From: Paraeggerthella hominis
GTDB lineage: Bacteria; Actinomycetota; Coriobacteriia; Coriobacteriales; Eggerthellaceae
NCBI RefSeq assembly: GCF_021044775.1
Contig: NZ_JAJNOQ010000012.1
Coordinates: 5,338 to 69,337, forward strand
DNA: 64,000 nucleotides
Direction: 5' to 3'
Below the pieces are notes generated by a model. It saw only the letters and a program-made list of their open reading frames with translations, ran no database searches and was not told the DNA's origin. Shown one piece after another: positions 33,497-41,549 of the stretch (position 1 is its first letter; every line of letters starts with the position of its first letter). A program made the translations under genes and the position numbers.

Positions 33497-33530
33497 GGCC
33501 TGCTGCCGAGCGCAGCGGGCCTTTCTTTTC
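33497..33530 (+). terminator. Hairpin with T-rich tail between dhaL and dhaK
   Basis: GGCCTGCTGC / GCAGCGGGCC (one G-U pair), then CTTTCTTTTCC. It probably sets a lower level of dhaK and downstream mRNA, or marks an internal operon boundary. Confidence 0.7.
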
Positions 33531-33558
33531 CATCGTCCATCTTGCAAGGAGGAGCACT

Positions 33559-34557
33559 ATGAGCATGAAGAAGTTCATCAACGACCCCGAGGATCTTACC
33601 GCGGAACTGCTCGAAGGCCTGGCCTTGGCCAATTCCGACATCCTCGAACTGGGCGAGGATAACATGGTTATCAACAAGAAGCTGGCCGAAGCCGACCGCG
33701 TGACCATCGTCACGCAGGGCGGAAGCGGACACGAGCCGGCTATCGAGGGCTTCGTGGGCGAGGGCATGGTCGACATCGACGTGGTGGGCGACATCTTCGC
33801 CGCGCCCGGCCCGCAGGCGTGCGTCGACGCCATCAAGCTGGCCGACAAGGGCAAGGGCGTGCTCTACATCGTGCTCAACCATGCGGGCGACATGCTGACG
33901 GGCAACATGACCATGAAGCAGTGCAAGAAGCAGGGCTTGAACGTGGTGAAGGTGGTCACGCAGGAAGACATCGCCAACGCCCCGCGCGAAAACGGCGACG
34001 ATCGCCGCGGCCTGGTGGGATGCATCCCCACGTACAAGATCGCAGGAGCCGCAGCCGCCGAGGGCATGAGCTTGGAAGAGGTGGCCGCCGTCGCGCAGCG
34101 CTTCGCCGACAACATGGCCACGCTGGCGGTGGCCGTGCGCGGTGCCACCCATCCTCAGACGGGAACGCTGCTTGCCGAGCTCGAGGACGACGAGATGGAA
34201 ATCGGCATGGGCCAGCACGGCGAGGAAGGCGGCGGCCGTCAGCCGATGAAGTCCGCCGACGAAACCGCGGCCATCATGGTGAACGCGCTGGTAAACGACA
34301 TCGGCATCAAGCCGGGCGAGCGCGTCATGCTGATCATCAACGGCTCGGGCGCTACGACGCTCATGGAGCAGCTTATCGTGTACCGCGCCGCGGTCAAGGA
34401 GCTGGCGAAGCAGGATATCGAGGTGGTCGCGAACTTCGTCGGCGAGATGCTGACCGTTCAGGAGCAGGCCGGCTTCCAGATGTTCATGGCCCGCATGGAC
34501 GACGAGCTGCTGCGTCTATGGAACGCCCCCTGCAACACGCCGTACCTCAAGAAGTAG
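33559..34557 (+). CDS. dhaK: Dihydroxyacetone kinase subunit DhaK
   Basis: 332 residues. The substrate domain includes TIVTQGGSGHEPAIEGFVG, the DIFAAPGPQACVDAI region and YIVLNHAGDMLTGNM. The His that binds ketose covalently is in IGMGQHGEEGG (about 220). Excellent ribosome site AAGGAGGAG before ATG. It works with DhaL to phosphorylate dihydroxyacetone to DHAP. The neighbouring class II aldolase and VOC protein suggest the operon breaks down a ketose or polyol to DHAP plus an aldehyde, or recovers free DHA. The actual sugar is not evident. Confidence 0.93.
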   Translation: MSMKKFINDPEDLTAELLEGLALANSDILELGEDNMVINKKLAEADRVTIVTQGGSGHEPAIEGFVGEGMVDIDVVGDIFAAPGPQACVDAIKLADKGKGVLYIVLNHAGDMLTGNMTMKQCKKQGLNVVKVVTQEDIANAPRENGDDRRGLVGCIPTYKIAGAAAAEGMSLEEVAAVAQRFADNMATLAVAVRGATHPQTGTLLAELEDDEMEIGMGQHGEEGGGRQPMKSADETAAIMVNALVNDIGIKPGERVMLIINGSGATTLMEQLIVYRAAVKELAKQDIEVVANFVGEMLTVQEQAGFQMFMARMDDELLRLWNAPCNTPYLKK

Positions 34558-34565
34558 GGGCCGGT

Positions 34566-35417
34566 ATGCTCACTTCCATGAGTGCCGTCCTTGATTGGGC
34601 GGAGGAGCGCGGTTGCGCGGCGGCGGCGTTCGACACGCCGAACCTCGAGCTTTTGCTGGCGGCCATCTCGGCTGCCGAGGCCCGCAACGAGCCGGTCATC
34701 ATCCAGCACGCTCAACTGCACGAGCACGAGACGTCCATCGACGTGATCGGGCCCGTTATGGTTGCGCGCGCCAAGGCCGCGCGGGTGCCCGTGTGCGTCA
34801 TGCTTGATCACGGCGAAGACCTCGACTATGTGAAACGTGCGCTCGATCTGGGATTTTCTGCCATCATGATCGATGGATCGCAGCTGCCGTACCAGGAAAA
34901 CGTCGCGCTCACGCGGGCGGCGGTGGAGCTGGCGCGCCGGTACGGGGCCGACGTAGAGGCCGAGATCGGGTTCACCACGGGCCACGAAGGGCTTGAAGAC
35001 GCCGACGACGACCGCGAGAACGTGTACACCGATCCTGCGCAGGCCGCCCGCTTCGTGGCCGATACGGGCATCGATGCGCTGGCTGCCAGCGTAGGCACCG
35101 TGCACGGCTTCTACCAGGCTGATCCGCAGCTTGACCTCGATCGCATAGCCGAGCTCAAGCGCGTCTGCGGCGTCCCGCTTGTCATGCACGGCGGCAGCGG
35201 GCTTTCGCGCGAGGACACGCGCGCGGCCATTGCGGCCGGCATTCGCAAGATCAACTATTTCAGCTACATGAGCAATGCGGGCGTGCGTGCCGTGGAGGCG
35301 CTCATCGCCGAATCGCACCCCAAGTACTTCCATGCATTGGCCAATGCGGCAACGAAGGCCATGCAAGCCGATGCCGAGGCCGCCATGGACATGTTCTCCA
35401 TGGCTCCGTCGGCCTGA
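34566..35417 (+). CDS. Class II ketose-bisphosphate aldolase (KbaY/GatY/Fba-like)
   Basis: 283 residues. Zinc-binding and catalytic segments are CVMLDHGEDLDYVKRAL (Asp and His), VEAEIGFTTGHE, GTVHGFYQADPQ (His) and MHGGSGLSREDTR, followed by INYFSYM. It starts 8 bases after dhaK. Enzymes of this family split fructose-, tagatose- or related 1,6-bisphosphates and some 1-phosphates into DHAP and an aldehyde. Because it sits with DHA kinase and not in a glycolysis cluster, a dedicated catabolic role is likely. Substrate specificity cannot be read from the motifs. Confidence 0.88.
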   Translation: MLTSMSAVLDWAEERGCAAAAFDTPNLELLLAAISAAEARNEPVIIQHAQLHEHETSIDVIGPVMVARAKAARVPVCVMLDHGEDLDYVKRALDLGFSAIMIDGSQLPYQENVALTRAAVELARRYGADVEAEIGFTTGHEGLEDADDDRENVYTDPAQAARFVADTGIDALAASVGTVHGFYQADPQLDLDRIAELKRVCGVPLVMHGGSGLSREDTRAAIAAGIRKINYFSYMSNAGVRAVEALIAESHPKYFHALANAATKAMQADAEAAMDMFSMAPSA

Positions 35418-35451
35418 CGCTGCGAACGACCCGAGACGAGAGGAAACCAGG

Positions 35452-35775
35452 ATGACTGCAACCTATATGCACATCGGCATTCCCATCACGGAGAAGAAGC
35501 CGAACATGACCTACAACGAGGACATGAAGTTCTGGGTGTCCAACGTGGACGATTACGACATGAAGATCGAGTACCTGAAGTTCGAGGAGGGCACGCCTTT
35601 CCCCGAAGAGCTGCACCGTCGCTGGCACGTTGCTTACGCGGTGGACGATCTGGACCGCTACGTCGAGCAGGCCGATCGTGCTATCTGCGGGCCTATGGAT
35701 GCGGGTCCGGGGGTTCGCCTTGCGTTTGTCGAGATGGACGGCGCCGTCATCGAGCTGTACGAAGATAAGAACTAG
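35452..35775 (+). CDS. Small VOC-like protein
   Basis: 107 residues with a single beta-alpha-beta-beta-beta module: MHIGIPITEKKPNMTY (metal-ligand His in the first strand), the KIEYLKFEEGTPFPEELH segment, WHVAYAVDDLDRYVEQAD (second His) and RLAFVEMDGAVIELYED (Glu). This looks like one glyoxalase/VOC half domain, so it would act as a dimer. In this operon it may isomerise or epimerise a sugar phosphate, or remove methylglyoxal produced from triose phosphates; both are inferences. ATG preceded by AGGAAACC. Followed by an intrinsic terminator. Confidence 0.75.
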   Translation: MTATYMHIGIPITEKKPNMTYNEDMKFWVSNVDDYDMKIEYLKFEEGTPFPEELHRRWHVAYAVDDLDRYVEQADRAICGPMDAGPGVRLAFVEMDGAVIELYEDKN

Positions 35776-35780
35776 CGTCG

Positions 35781-35823
35781 AGCCCGGTCCTCGCAGCAGC
35801 GAAGACCGGGCTTTTCTTTTTTG
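35781..35823 (+). terminator. Terminator of the dha operon
   Basis: AGCCCGGTC / GACCGGGCT stem with extended TCGC/GCGA pairing, then TTTTCTTTTTT. Confidence 0.92.
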
Positions 35824-35865
35824 GAGAGGGGCGCGAAAAGGAGCGCGCTGCCCGAGCGCGGTTCG

Positions 35866-36279
35866 CTATTCGGCTTCTTCGGCCTGACGGACGGTTTGCA
35901 CGCTTTCCAGCGATATGGTGGGAATGCGCACGAACATGAGGTAGACCAGAAATGCCGCCACGCACCCCAAGATGCCCCAGACGAGGGGCTTTTGAACCAG
36001 AAGCGCGCTCGCGCCCATAACGACGAACGATACCGTGAGGATGCGGACCTTGGTTGCGGCCGGTATGCCGCCGGCTTCCTTGAACGCCGCAACATAGGAT
36101 TTGTAGACCCTCGTCGAAACGATCCACGCATGGCAGCGCGGAGAGGACTTGGCGAACAGGAACGTGGCCAGTAGAAGCAGGGGCGTGGTGGGAAGCACGG
36201 GGATGAACACGCCGACGCAACCCAGGATGCAGGCGATCCAGGCTCCGGCGAGCATGAGGATTCGGGTCAAGCGGCTCAT
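35866..36279 (-). CDS. YbaN-like (DUF454) inner membrane protein
   Basis: 137 residues with three to four hydrophobic segments. The family hallmark is near the N-terminus: LGCVGVFIPVLPTTPLLLLA, followed by AKSSPRCHAWI and VYKSYVAAFKE. These proteins are small inner-membrane proteins of unknown function, widespread in bacteria. ATG at 36279 with GGAAGGAA in front; the in-frame extension to 36366 is non-conserved. It is convergent with the dha operon and divergent from infC. Confidence 0.88.
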   Translation of the reverse strand: MSRLTRILMLAGAWIACILGCVGVFIPVLPTTPLLLLATFLFAKSSPRCHAWIVSTRVYKSYVAAFKEAGGIPAATKVRILTVSFVVMGASALLVQKPLVWGILGCVAAFLVYLMFVRIPTISLESVQTVRQAEEAE

Positions 36280-36514
36280 GGGTTCCTTCCGTCGAACGAT
36301 GTGCTCGCCAAAGGGCGGGAGGCTTATTCGGTGCCGCGAGTATAGCAAACATGACGTGCGCCGCATACGGGGTTTTACCCCAGGGGTCCATAACCTCTAT
36401 GAATCTCCTGGTGTTTTTCGGGCGCTTCTCTTATTCTGTCGGTCGGCCAGGTTCTGGGAAATGCGTCGTCCCAAACGAAGAAGGGGAGACGCAAAAAAAG
36501 TTGCAAGCCGCATA

Positions 36515-36542
36515 TTGTATTTGGTTTGCGCTGTGCTATTAT
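36515..36542 (+). promoter_or_regulatory. Promoter of infC-rpmI-rplT
   Basis: TTGTAT, 16-bp spacer, then an extended -10 TGC-TATTAT (36537-36542). The stretch is distinctly AT-rich. Transcription would begin about 170 bases before infC, leaving a long leader. Confidence 0.7.
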
Positions 36543-36646
36543 ATACAAGCTGTTTACACAAGCGAGGGGAAACCCTCCACCTGTTTCGGCGCTTCGGCAG
36601 CTGACGGGTCGCTCGAATATTCGGCTTCACAGCCTGATCGAAAAGC

Positions 36647-36682
36647 GAAACCCGCAAGCTCTCGGAGCTGCGGGTTTTTTAT
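36647..36682 (+). terminator. Leader attenuator upstream of infC
   Basis: Stem AACCCGC..AGCTC / GAGCT..GCGGGTT with a bulged A, followed by TTTTTTATT. A terminator inside the leader of an infC-rpmI-rplT operon is the usual place for L20-mediated autoregulation; the L20-binding fold itself was not traced. Confidence 0.8.
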
Positions 36683-36720
36683 TGACGCGCAAAAGCGCGC
36701 TAGAAAGGGAGGTGAGCGCG

Positions 36721-37302
36721 ATAGCTGCTCAGGAGCCTCGGCTCAACGAACAAATCAACGTGCGCGAGTGCCGGTTGATCGGGTTCGACGGGACGCAGAT
36801 GGGTATTTACGTCACATCTGAGGCCCAGCGAATCGCCGATAACGAGGGCCTTGACCTGGTCGAGATCGCCCCGAACGCCGACCCGCCCGTGTGCCGCATC
36901 ATGGATTACGGCAAGTTCAAGTACGACCAGGCCATCAAGGCGAAGCAGGCTCGCAAGAACCAGAGCAAGATCGAGACCAAGGAAATGAAGTTCCGCCCGA
37001 AGATCGACGTGGGCGACTACACCACGAAGAAGAAGCACGTTCTGCGCTTCCTCGACGGCGGCAACAAGGTCAAGATCACTATCATGTTCCGCGGCCGCGA
37101 AATGGCGCACCCGGAGCAGGGCCTCACCATCCTGGAGCGGCTGGCCGACGATCTGAAGGACGTAGCGGTCATCGAGACCCAGCCTAAGATGGAAGGCCGC
37201 AACATGCACATGCTCATCGCCCCGTTGCCTGCAGCGACGTTGGCGAAGAAAAAGAAAGAGAACGAGAAGAAAGAAGAAGGGAAGGACGAAGGCAATGCCT
37301 AA
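36721..37302 (+). CDS. infC: Translation initiation factor IF-3
   Basis: 193 residues. The N-domain is RLNEQINVRECRLIGFDG, the linker KYDQAIKAKQARKNQ, and the C-domain KKKHVLRFLDGGNKVKITI and MFRGREMAHPEQG, with a Lys/Glu-rich tail. ATA at 36721 is the likely start: the perfect GGGAGGTGA lies eight bases upstream, and IF-3 genes commonly use rare AUU-type codons for self-control. GTG at 36712 is in frame but lies inside the Shine-Dalgarno sequence. IF-3 binds the 30S subunit and checks start codons. Overlaps rpmI by 8 bases. Confidence 0.92.
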   Translation: MAAQEPRLNEQINVRECRLIGFDGTQMGIYVTSEAQRIADNEGLDLVEIAPNADPPVCRIMDYGKFKYDQAIKAKQARKNQSKIETKEMKFRPKIDVGDYTTKKKHVLRFLDGGNKVKITIMFRGREMAHPEQGLTILERLADDLKDVAVIETQPKMEGRNMHMLIAPLPAATLAKKKKENEKKEEGKDEGNA

Positions 37303-37492
37303 GATGAAGACCCATCGCGGCACCGCGAAGCGTTTCCGCGTTACCGGCTCCGGCAAGATCATGCGCTCCAAGGCTTTCAAGAGCCACATCATGACGAAGA
37401 AGAGCCAGAAGCGTAAGCGTAATTTCCGTCATGAGACCGAAGTGGCCAAGGCCGATAACAAGGTTATCGCGCGTAATCTCGGCCTTCGCTAG
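37295..37492 (+). CDS. rpmI: 50S ribosomal protein L35
   Basis: 65 residues, basic. It begins MPKMKTHRGTAKRFRVTGSG and has the conserved HIMTKKSQKRKRNFRHE. Full length for the family. ATG overlaps the infC end; GGAAGG precedes it within infC. Second gene of the infC-rpmI-rplT operon, with rplT 24 bases downstream. Confidence 0.97.
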   Translation: MPKMKTHRGTAKRFRVTGSGKIMRSKAFKSHIMTKKSQKRKRNFRHETEVAKADNKVIARNLGLR

Positions 37493-37515
37493 TCTAAAAG
37501 GAGCAGTGATACAAC

Positions 37516-37869
37516 ATGCCTCGTGTTAAGCGCGCAGTCAGCGCCCATAAGAAGCGTCGTACCGTCCTTAATCGTGCCAAGGGCTATTACGGTGCAAAGT
37601 CCCGTTCTTATCGTGCCGCGAAGGAACAGGTGCAGCATTCGCTGCAATACATGTACCGCGACCGTCGCAACAAGAAGCGCGAGATCCGTCGTCTGTGGAT
37701 CACCCGCATCAACGCGGCCGCTCGCCTGAACGGCCTGAGCTACTCGGTGCTGATGAACGGCCTCAAGAAGGCTGGCGTGCAGCTGGACCGCAAGGTGCTT
37801 TCCGATATGGCCATCAACGATCCCGAGGCGTTTGCCGCTGTGGTCGAGGTTGCCAAGAAGGCCCTGTAG
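37516..37869 (+). CDS. rplT: 50S ribosomal protein L20
   Basis: 117 residues. N-terminal basic extension MPRVKRAVSAHKKRRTVLNR, followed by AKGYYGAKSRSYRAAKEQV and the globular RNA-binding C-domain (WITRINAAARLNGLSYS, LDRKVLSDMAINDPEAF). It is an assembly-initiating 23S rRNA-binding protein and the known autoregulator of this operon. ATG with AAGGAGCAG upstream. Transcription ends in a series of strong hairpins. Confidence 0.97.
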   Translation: MPRVKRAVSAHKKRRTVLNRAKGYYGAKSRSYRAAKEQVQHSLQYMYRDRRNKKREIRRLWITRINAAARLNGLSYSVLMNGLKKAGVQLDRKVLSDMAINDPEAFAAVVEVAKKAL

Positions 37870-37875
37870 CTTTTA

Positions 37876-38022
37876 GTTGCGCCGACCTACCGGTCGGCGC
37901 AACGGCTTAATGCTGAGAAGCCCCCGATCGTTCGGGGGCTTCTTGTGTTCTAGCGCCGCAACCGATGAGGTGCGCTTGCGCCCTGCACGAACGAAAGGCC
38001 CCGGAGCGGGGCCTTTCGTTCG
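37876..38022. terminator. Three successive hairpins after rplT
   Basis: First: GTTGCGCCGACC / GGTCGGCGCAAC, 12 bp with loop TACC (37876-37903). Second: GAAGCCCCCGA / TCGGGGGCTTC (37917-37942) followed by TTGTGTTC. Third: CGAACGAAAGGCCCCG / CGGGGCCTTTCGTTCG, 16 bp with loop GAG (37988-38022). They separate rplT from the convergent NifX-like gene and should block transcription both ways. Confidence 0.88.
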
Positions 38023-38135
38023 TTTCGAGGATAAAGGGAAACCGTGCGGGTCTTTCCGTTCCCGTGTCGAACAGCATGCCTAAGACGGGGTGCGAAGCTG
38101 CAACGGGGCCGACCCTTGCGGTCGCCTTGCGCGGT

Positions 38136-38486
38136 TTACGCCTCTACGACGTCAAGTTCCTCTTCATCGCTTTCGTCCGAGCCGATCAAGGTGCGCGCCA
38201 GGTAGACTTCGGCCGCATGGCGCGCGGTACCGCCCCTGTTGGGCACCACTTCGATGTCGACGGCGCGCAGCGCTTCCGCGGCTTCGCGCTCGATCGTTCC
38301 GGTTATGAGCACCCGGACGTCAAGCTCGTGCAGAAGGGAGGCAAGACGGTTCGGGGGAAAGAGTGGGTTCGGCATGTTCTGACATTCAACGATGACGCCG
38401 CGCTCGATTCTGTAGCAGGTGAAGCTGGCACACTTCCCGAACACGGGAGATACCTTCAGGCCTTCGCTAGCCACGGCTATGCGCAT
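38136..38486 (-). CDS. NifX/NifB-type FeMo-cofactor-like domain protein
   Basis: 116 residues with the dinitrogenase cofactor biosynthesis (NifX/NifB C-terminal) fold: MRIAVASEGLKVSPVFGKC at the N-terminus, the HELDVRVLITGTIEREAAEAL segment and IEVVPNRGGTARHAAEVYL. It ends in an acidic tail (DESDEEELDVVE). No nif genes are present. In non-fixers such proteins may bind Fe-S or metal clusters. ATG preceded by AAAGGAACG. It is divergent from the large flavoprotein fusion and convergent with rplT. Confidence 0.82.
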   Translation of the reverse strand: MRIAVASEGLKVSPVFGKCASFTCYRIERGVIVECQNMPNPLFPPNRLASLLHELDVRVLITGTIEREAAEALRAVDIEVVPNRGGTARHAAEVYLARTLIGSDESDEEELDVVEA

Positions 38487-38585
38487 CTCGTTCCTTTCTT
38501 CGATTCGTTGCGCCTACGATACCGTTATTCGCGCAAGCCAAGTTCGCTCTTTCGCCCAACGGGGATAAATAGTAAGCTGAACGAC

Positions 38586-41549
38586 ATGGATACTGAATCT
38601 TTTCTCACAACGGACGTTGCGATTATCGGTGCGGGCGTGGCGGGCGCTTGCGTGGCGCGCGAGCTTGCTCGCTGGCGGGTTCACGTCACGGTTCTCGAAG
38701 CGGGAAACGATGTGGCGTGCGGTGCAACGCGCGCGAATTCGGGGATCGTGCATGCCGGCTACGATCCTGCTCCCGGTACGCTCAAGGCGCGGTTCAATGC
38801 ACGGGGCTCGCAACTGTTCTCCCGCTGGGCCGATGAATTGGGATTTTCGTATCGTCGGAACGGGTCGATGGTGCTCGCGTTCTCCGACGAGGAGCTGGCC
38901 GCGGTGCGTCAGCTGGTCGAGCGGGCTGCCCGAAACGGCATCGAAGGGGTGCGCGAGCTCGATGCGGCTGCCGTGCGGGCGCTCGAGCCCTCCGTCTCGT
39001 CGCAGGTTCGCGGCGGCCTGCTTGCCGAAACGGGCGCTATATGCGATCCCTACGAGGTGGCGCTGTTCGCTGCCGAGCAGGCGGCTCTGCATGGCGCTGC
39101 CTTTCTGTTCGAGCAGAGCGTGACGGGCCTCGATCGCTTGACCGCTGAGGAGCAAGCAGCGGCGGAGCGCGTTGCCGAGCGGCGCGGGCAGGTGCGCCGA
39201 AGCGCTGCTCCGTATCGGTACCGCGTGAGCACCGCCGGCGGGCTGACGATGGCGGCGCGCGCGGTGGTGAACGCTGCCGGCGTGTTCTCCGACGAGATCA
39301 ACAACATGGTCAGCGCCCGCAAGCTGCGCATCGTGGCGCGACGGGGCGAGTACTGCCTGTACGACACGGACAAGGGGTCCGTGTTCTCGCGCACTATGTT
39401 CCAGGCGCCGTCGTCGGCGGGGAAGGGCGTGCTCGTAACCCCTACGGTGCACGGCAACTTGCTGGTGGGCCCCAACGCCGTGGACCAGGCCGACAAGACC
39501 GACGCGTCGACGACGGCCGAAGGCTTGCGGTTCGTGCTGGACGCCGCGCGCAAGACGTGGCCGGAGGCGAACGGCCGCGGCCTTATCACCAACTTCGCCG
39601 GCCTTCGCGCGTCGAACGCTGAAGGGTACGACTTCGTGATTGGCCAGCCCGACGATGCCCCGGGGTTCTTCAACGTGGCTTGCTTCGACTCTCCGGGGCT
39701 CACGTCGGCGCCTGCCGTGGGAGAGCATATCGCAGGCGAGGTCGCCGCGCTGCTGGACGCCCCGGTCAACGAGTCGTTCCGCGCCCGAAGAGAGGCTTGC
39801 AAGGCGTTTGCGAACATGGACGAAGCCGCGCGCGCCGCAGCGGTTGCGCGCGATGCCCGCTGGGGCCATGTGGTGTGCCGATGCTGCCAGGTGACCGAAG
39901 CGGAATTGGTTGCGGCCCTGCGGGGGCCGTTGCCCGTTCTGTCGCTCGATGCGCTCAAATGGCGCACGCGCGCCATGATGGGCCGTTGCCACGGCGGGTT
40001 CTGCTCGCCCGAGATCGCGAAGATCGTCGCGCGCGAAACGGGCGTGACCCCCGATCGCCTGGATAAGCGCCTGCCGGGGTCGCCCGTGGTGGCATCGGCG
40101 CGCACCGACTACGCGAGCGTCGTGCAGGGCTTCGAGGGCAGCGAAGCTGCGAGCGCTGCAAGCGTCGAGCGTGCGCCCGCTATGGCCCGGGAGTGCGACG
40201 TCGCCGTAGTGGGCGGCGGCGCGGCCGGCATTGCGGCGGCGCGCGCGGCGGCGGCGCACGGCGCTCGCGTGGTGCTGATCGACCGCGAGGCAAAGCTGGG
40301 CGGCATTCTCAAGCAGTGCGTGCACAACGGATTCGGACTGCATCGGTTCGGCGTGGAGCTGACGGGTCCCGAGTACGCCCAGCGCGAGGCCGATCAGCTT
40401 GCCTTGTCGAACGCATCCGGTGTTTGCGTGCTGCGAGACGCTACGGCTACGTCGATCGATGCGCCCCAGGAGCAAGCTGACGGGCTGTTCTCGGTTCACG
40501 TGGTGGGTCCTCGCGGCGCGTATGCGGTCCGTGCCCGGGCCGTGGTTCTGGCAACGGGATCGCGCGAGCGGGGTTTGGGCGCGCTCAACGTGGCAGGGTC
40601 GCGTCCGTCCGGCGTGTTCAGCGCGGGCAGCGCCCAGAACTTCATGAACCTGCAAGGGTGCTTGCCGGGAAAACGCGCGGTCATCTTGGGGTCCGGTGAT
40701 ATCGGGCTCATCATGGCGCGACGGTTGGTTTCGCAAGGGGCCGAGGTGGCGGGCGTCTACGAGCTCATGCCCCATCCGTCGGGGCTTCGTCGCAACGTCG
40801 TCCAATGCCTGGACGACTTCGGCATACCGCTGTTCCTGAGCCGCACGGTCACGCGCTTGGAGGGCGAAGGACGGTTGAGCGCCGTGTACGTGTCGGACGT
40901 GGATCCCGATACCGTGCAGGTGATTCCCGGTACCGAGCAGCGGGTGGCGTGCGATACGCTGCTTTTGTCGGTGGGGCTGCTTCCCGAAAACGAGCTGGCT
41001 CGGACGGCCGGCGTGGAACTGGACGCCGTCACCGGCGGCGCGCGCGTGGACAGCCGGCTGGAAACCAACGTGGCGGGCTTGTTCTCGTGCGGAAACGCGC
41101 TGCACGTGCACGATTTGGCGGACCATGCGTCTGCCGAAGGCGACTTGGCCGGCGCTTCCGCTGCGGCTTACGCGCTTGGCGAGGTCGACGCGCGCCGCGA
41201 GCGCCGGCGCGCGTCGGTGCCCGTGTTGGCCGCTCAGGGCGTGCGCTACGTGGTTCCCCATGCCGTGGACGCGGCGGGTTCCCCGAGCGGCAACGTGGCG
41301 CTTTCTCTGCGGGTTTCGCGCTCCGTTCGCAATCCTCGATTCGTCGTGGAGGGAGTCGATGCGCACGGGCGCGCGCATACGGTCAAGCGAGCGAAGACGA
41401 TGGTCGCCGTGCCTGCCGAGATGGTCCAGATTCCCGTGAGCGCGGCTGAGCTTGTCCGTTGGGAGAGCGTGCGGGTACGCGTCGAGGGCGCAGGCGACGG
41501 GGATCGAGCGCTTTCTGTCCCGTCTATGACCGGGGGAGGTGCCGACTGA
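38586..41549 (+). CDS. Fused GlpA-like / BFD / GlpB-like flavoprotein
   Basis: 987 residues. Domain 1 (about 8-400) is a DAO/GlpA-like FAD oxidase (IIGAGVAGACVARELA, GATRANSGIVHAGYDP). Domain 2 (about 425-480) is a BFD-like Fe-S domain (CRCCQVTEAEL and GRCHGGFC). Domain 3 (about 537-870) is an NAD(P)/FAD oxidoreductase (VAVVGGGAAGIAAARAAA, VLATGSRERG, LGSGDIGLIMARR). Domain 4 is a short C-terminal beta region. In Clostridia and Thermotogae, separate genes encode the GlpA-like and pyridine-nucleotide-type flavoproteins next to DUF1667; here they are one chain. Probable role is anaerobic oxidation of glycerol-3-phosphate or a 2-hydroxyacid with electron transfer inside the chain. ATG start; the longer in-frame extension overlaps the NifX gene. 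Confidence 0.88.
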   Translation: MDTESFLTTDVAIIGAGVAGACVARELARWRVHVTVLEAGNDVACGATRANSGIVHAGYDPAPGTLKARFNARGSQLFSRWADELGFSYRRNGSMVLAFSDEELAAVRQLVERAARNGIEGVRELDAAAVRALEPSVSSQVRGGLLAETGAICDPYEVALFAAEQAALHGAAFLFEQSVTGLDRLTAEEQAAAERVAERRGQVRRSAAPYRYRVSTAGGLTMAARAVVNAAGVFSDEINNMVSARKLRIVARRGEYCLYDTDKGSVFSRTMFQAPSSAGKGVLVTPTVHGNLLVGPNAVDQADKTDASTTAEGLRFVLDAARKTWPEANGRGLITNFAGLRASNAEGYDFVIGQPDDAPGFFNVACFDSPGLTSAPAVGEHIAGEVAALLDAPVNESFRARREACKAFANMDEAARAAAVARDARWGHVVCRCCQVTEAELVAALRGPLPVLSLDALKWRTRAMMGRCHGGFCSPEIAKIVARETGVTPDRLDKRLPGSPVVASARTDYASVVQGFEGSEAASAASVERAPAMARECDVAVVGGGAAGIAAARAAAAHGARVVLIDREAKLGGILKQCVHNGFGLHRFGVELTGPEYAQREADQLALSNASGVCVLRDATATSIDAPQEQADGLFSVHVVGPRGAYAVRARAVVLATGSRERGLGALNVAGSRPSGVFSAGSAQNFMNLQGCLPGKRAVILGSGDIGLIMARRLVSQGAEVAGVYELMPHPSGLRRNVVQCLDDFGIPLFLSRTVTRLEGEGRLSAVYVSDVDPDTVQVIPGTEQRVACDTLLLSVGLLPENELARTAGVELDAVTGGARVDSRLETNVAGLFSCGNALHVHDLADHASAEGDLAGASAAAYALGEVDARRERRRASVPVLAAQGVRYVVPHAVDAAGSPSGNVALSLRVSRSVRNPRFVVEGVDAHGRAHTVKRAKTMVAVPAEMVQIPVSAAELVRWESVRVRVEGAGDGDRALSVPSMTGGGAD

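Noticed and set aside
37965..38585. N-terminal extension of the flavoprotein fusion
   Set aside because: It overlaps the NifX-like gene on the other strand and lacks conserved residues; ATG 38586 directly precedes the Rossmann motif.
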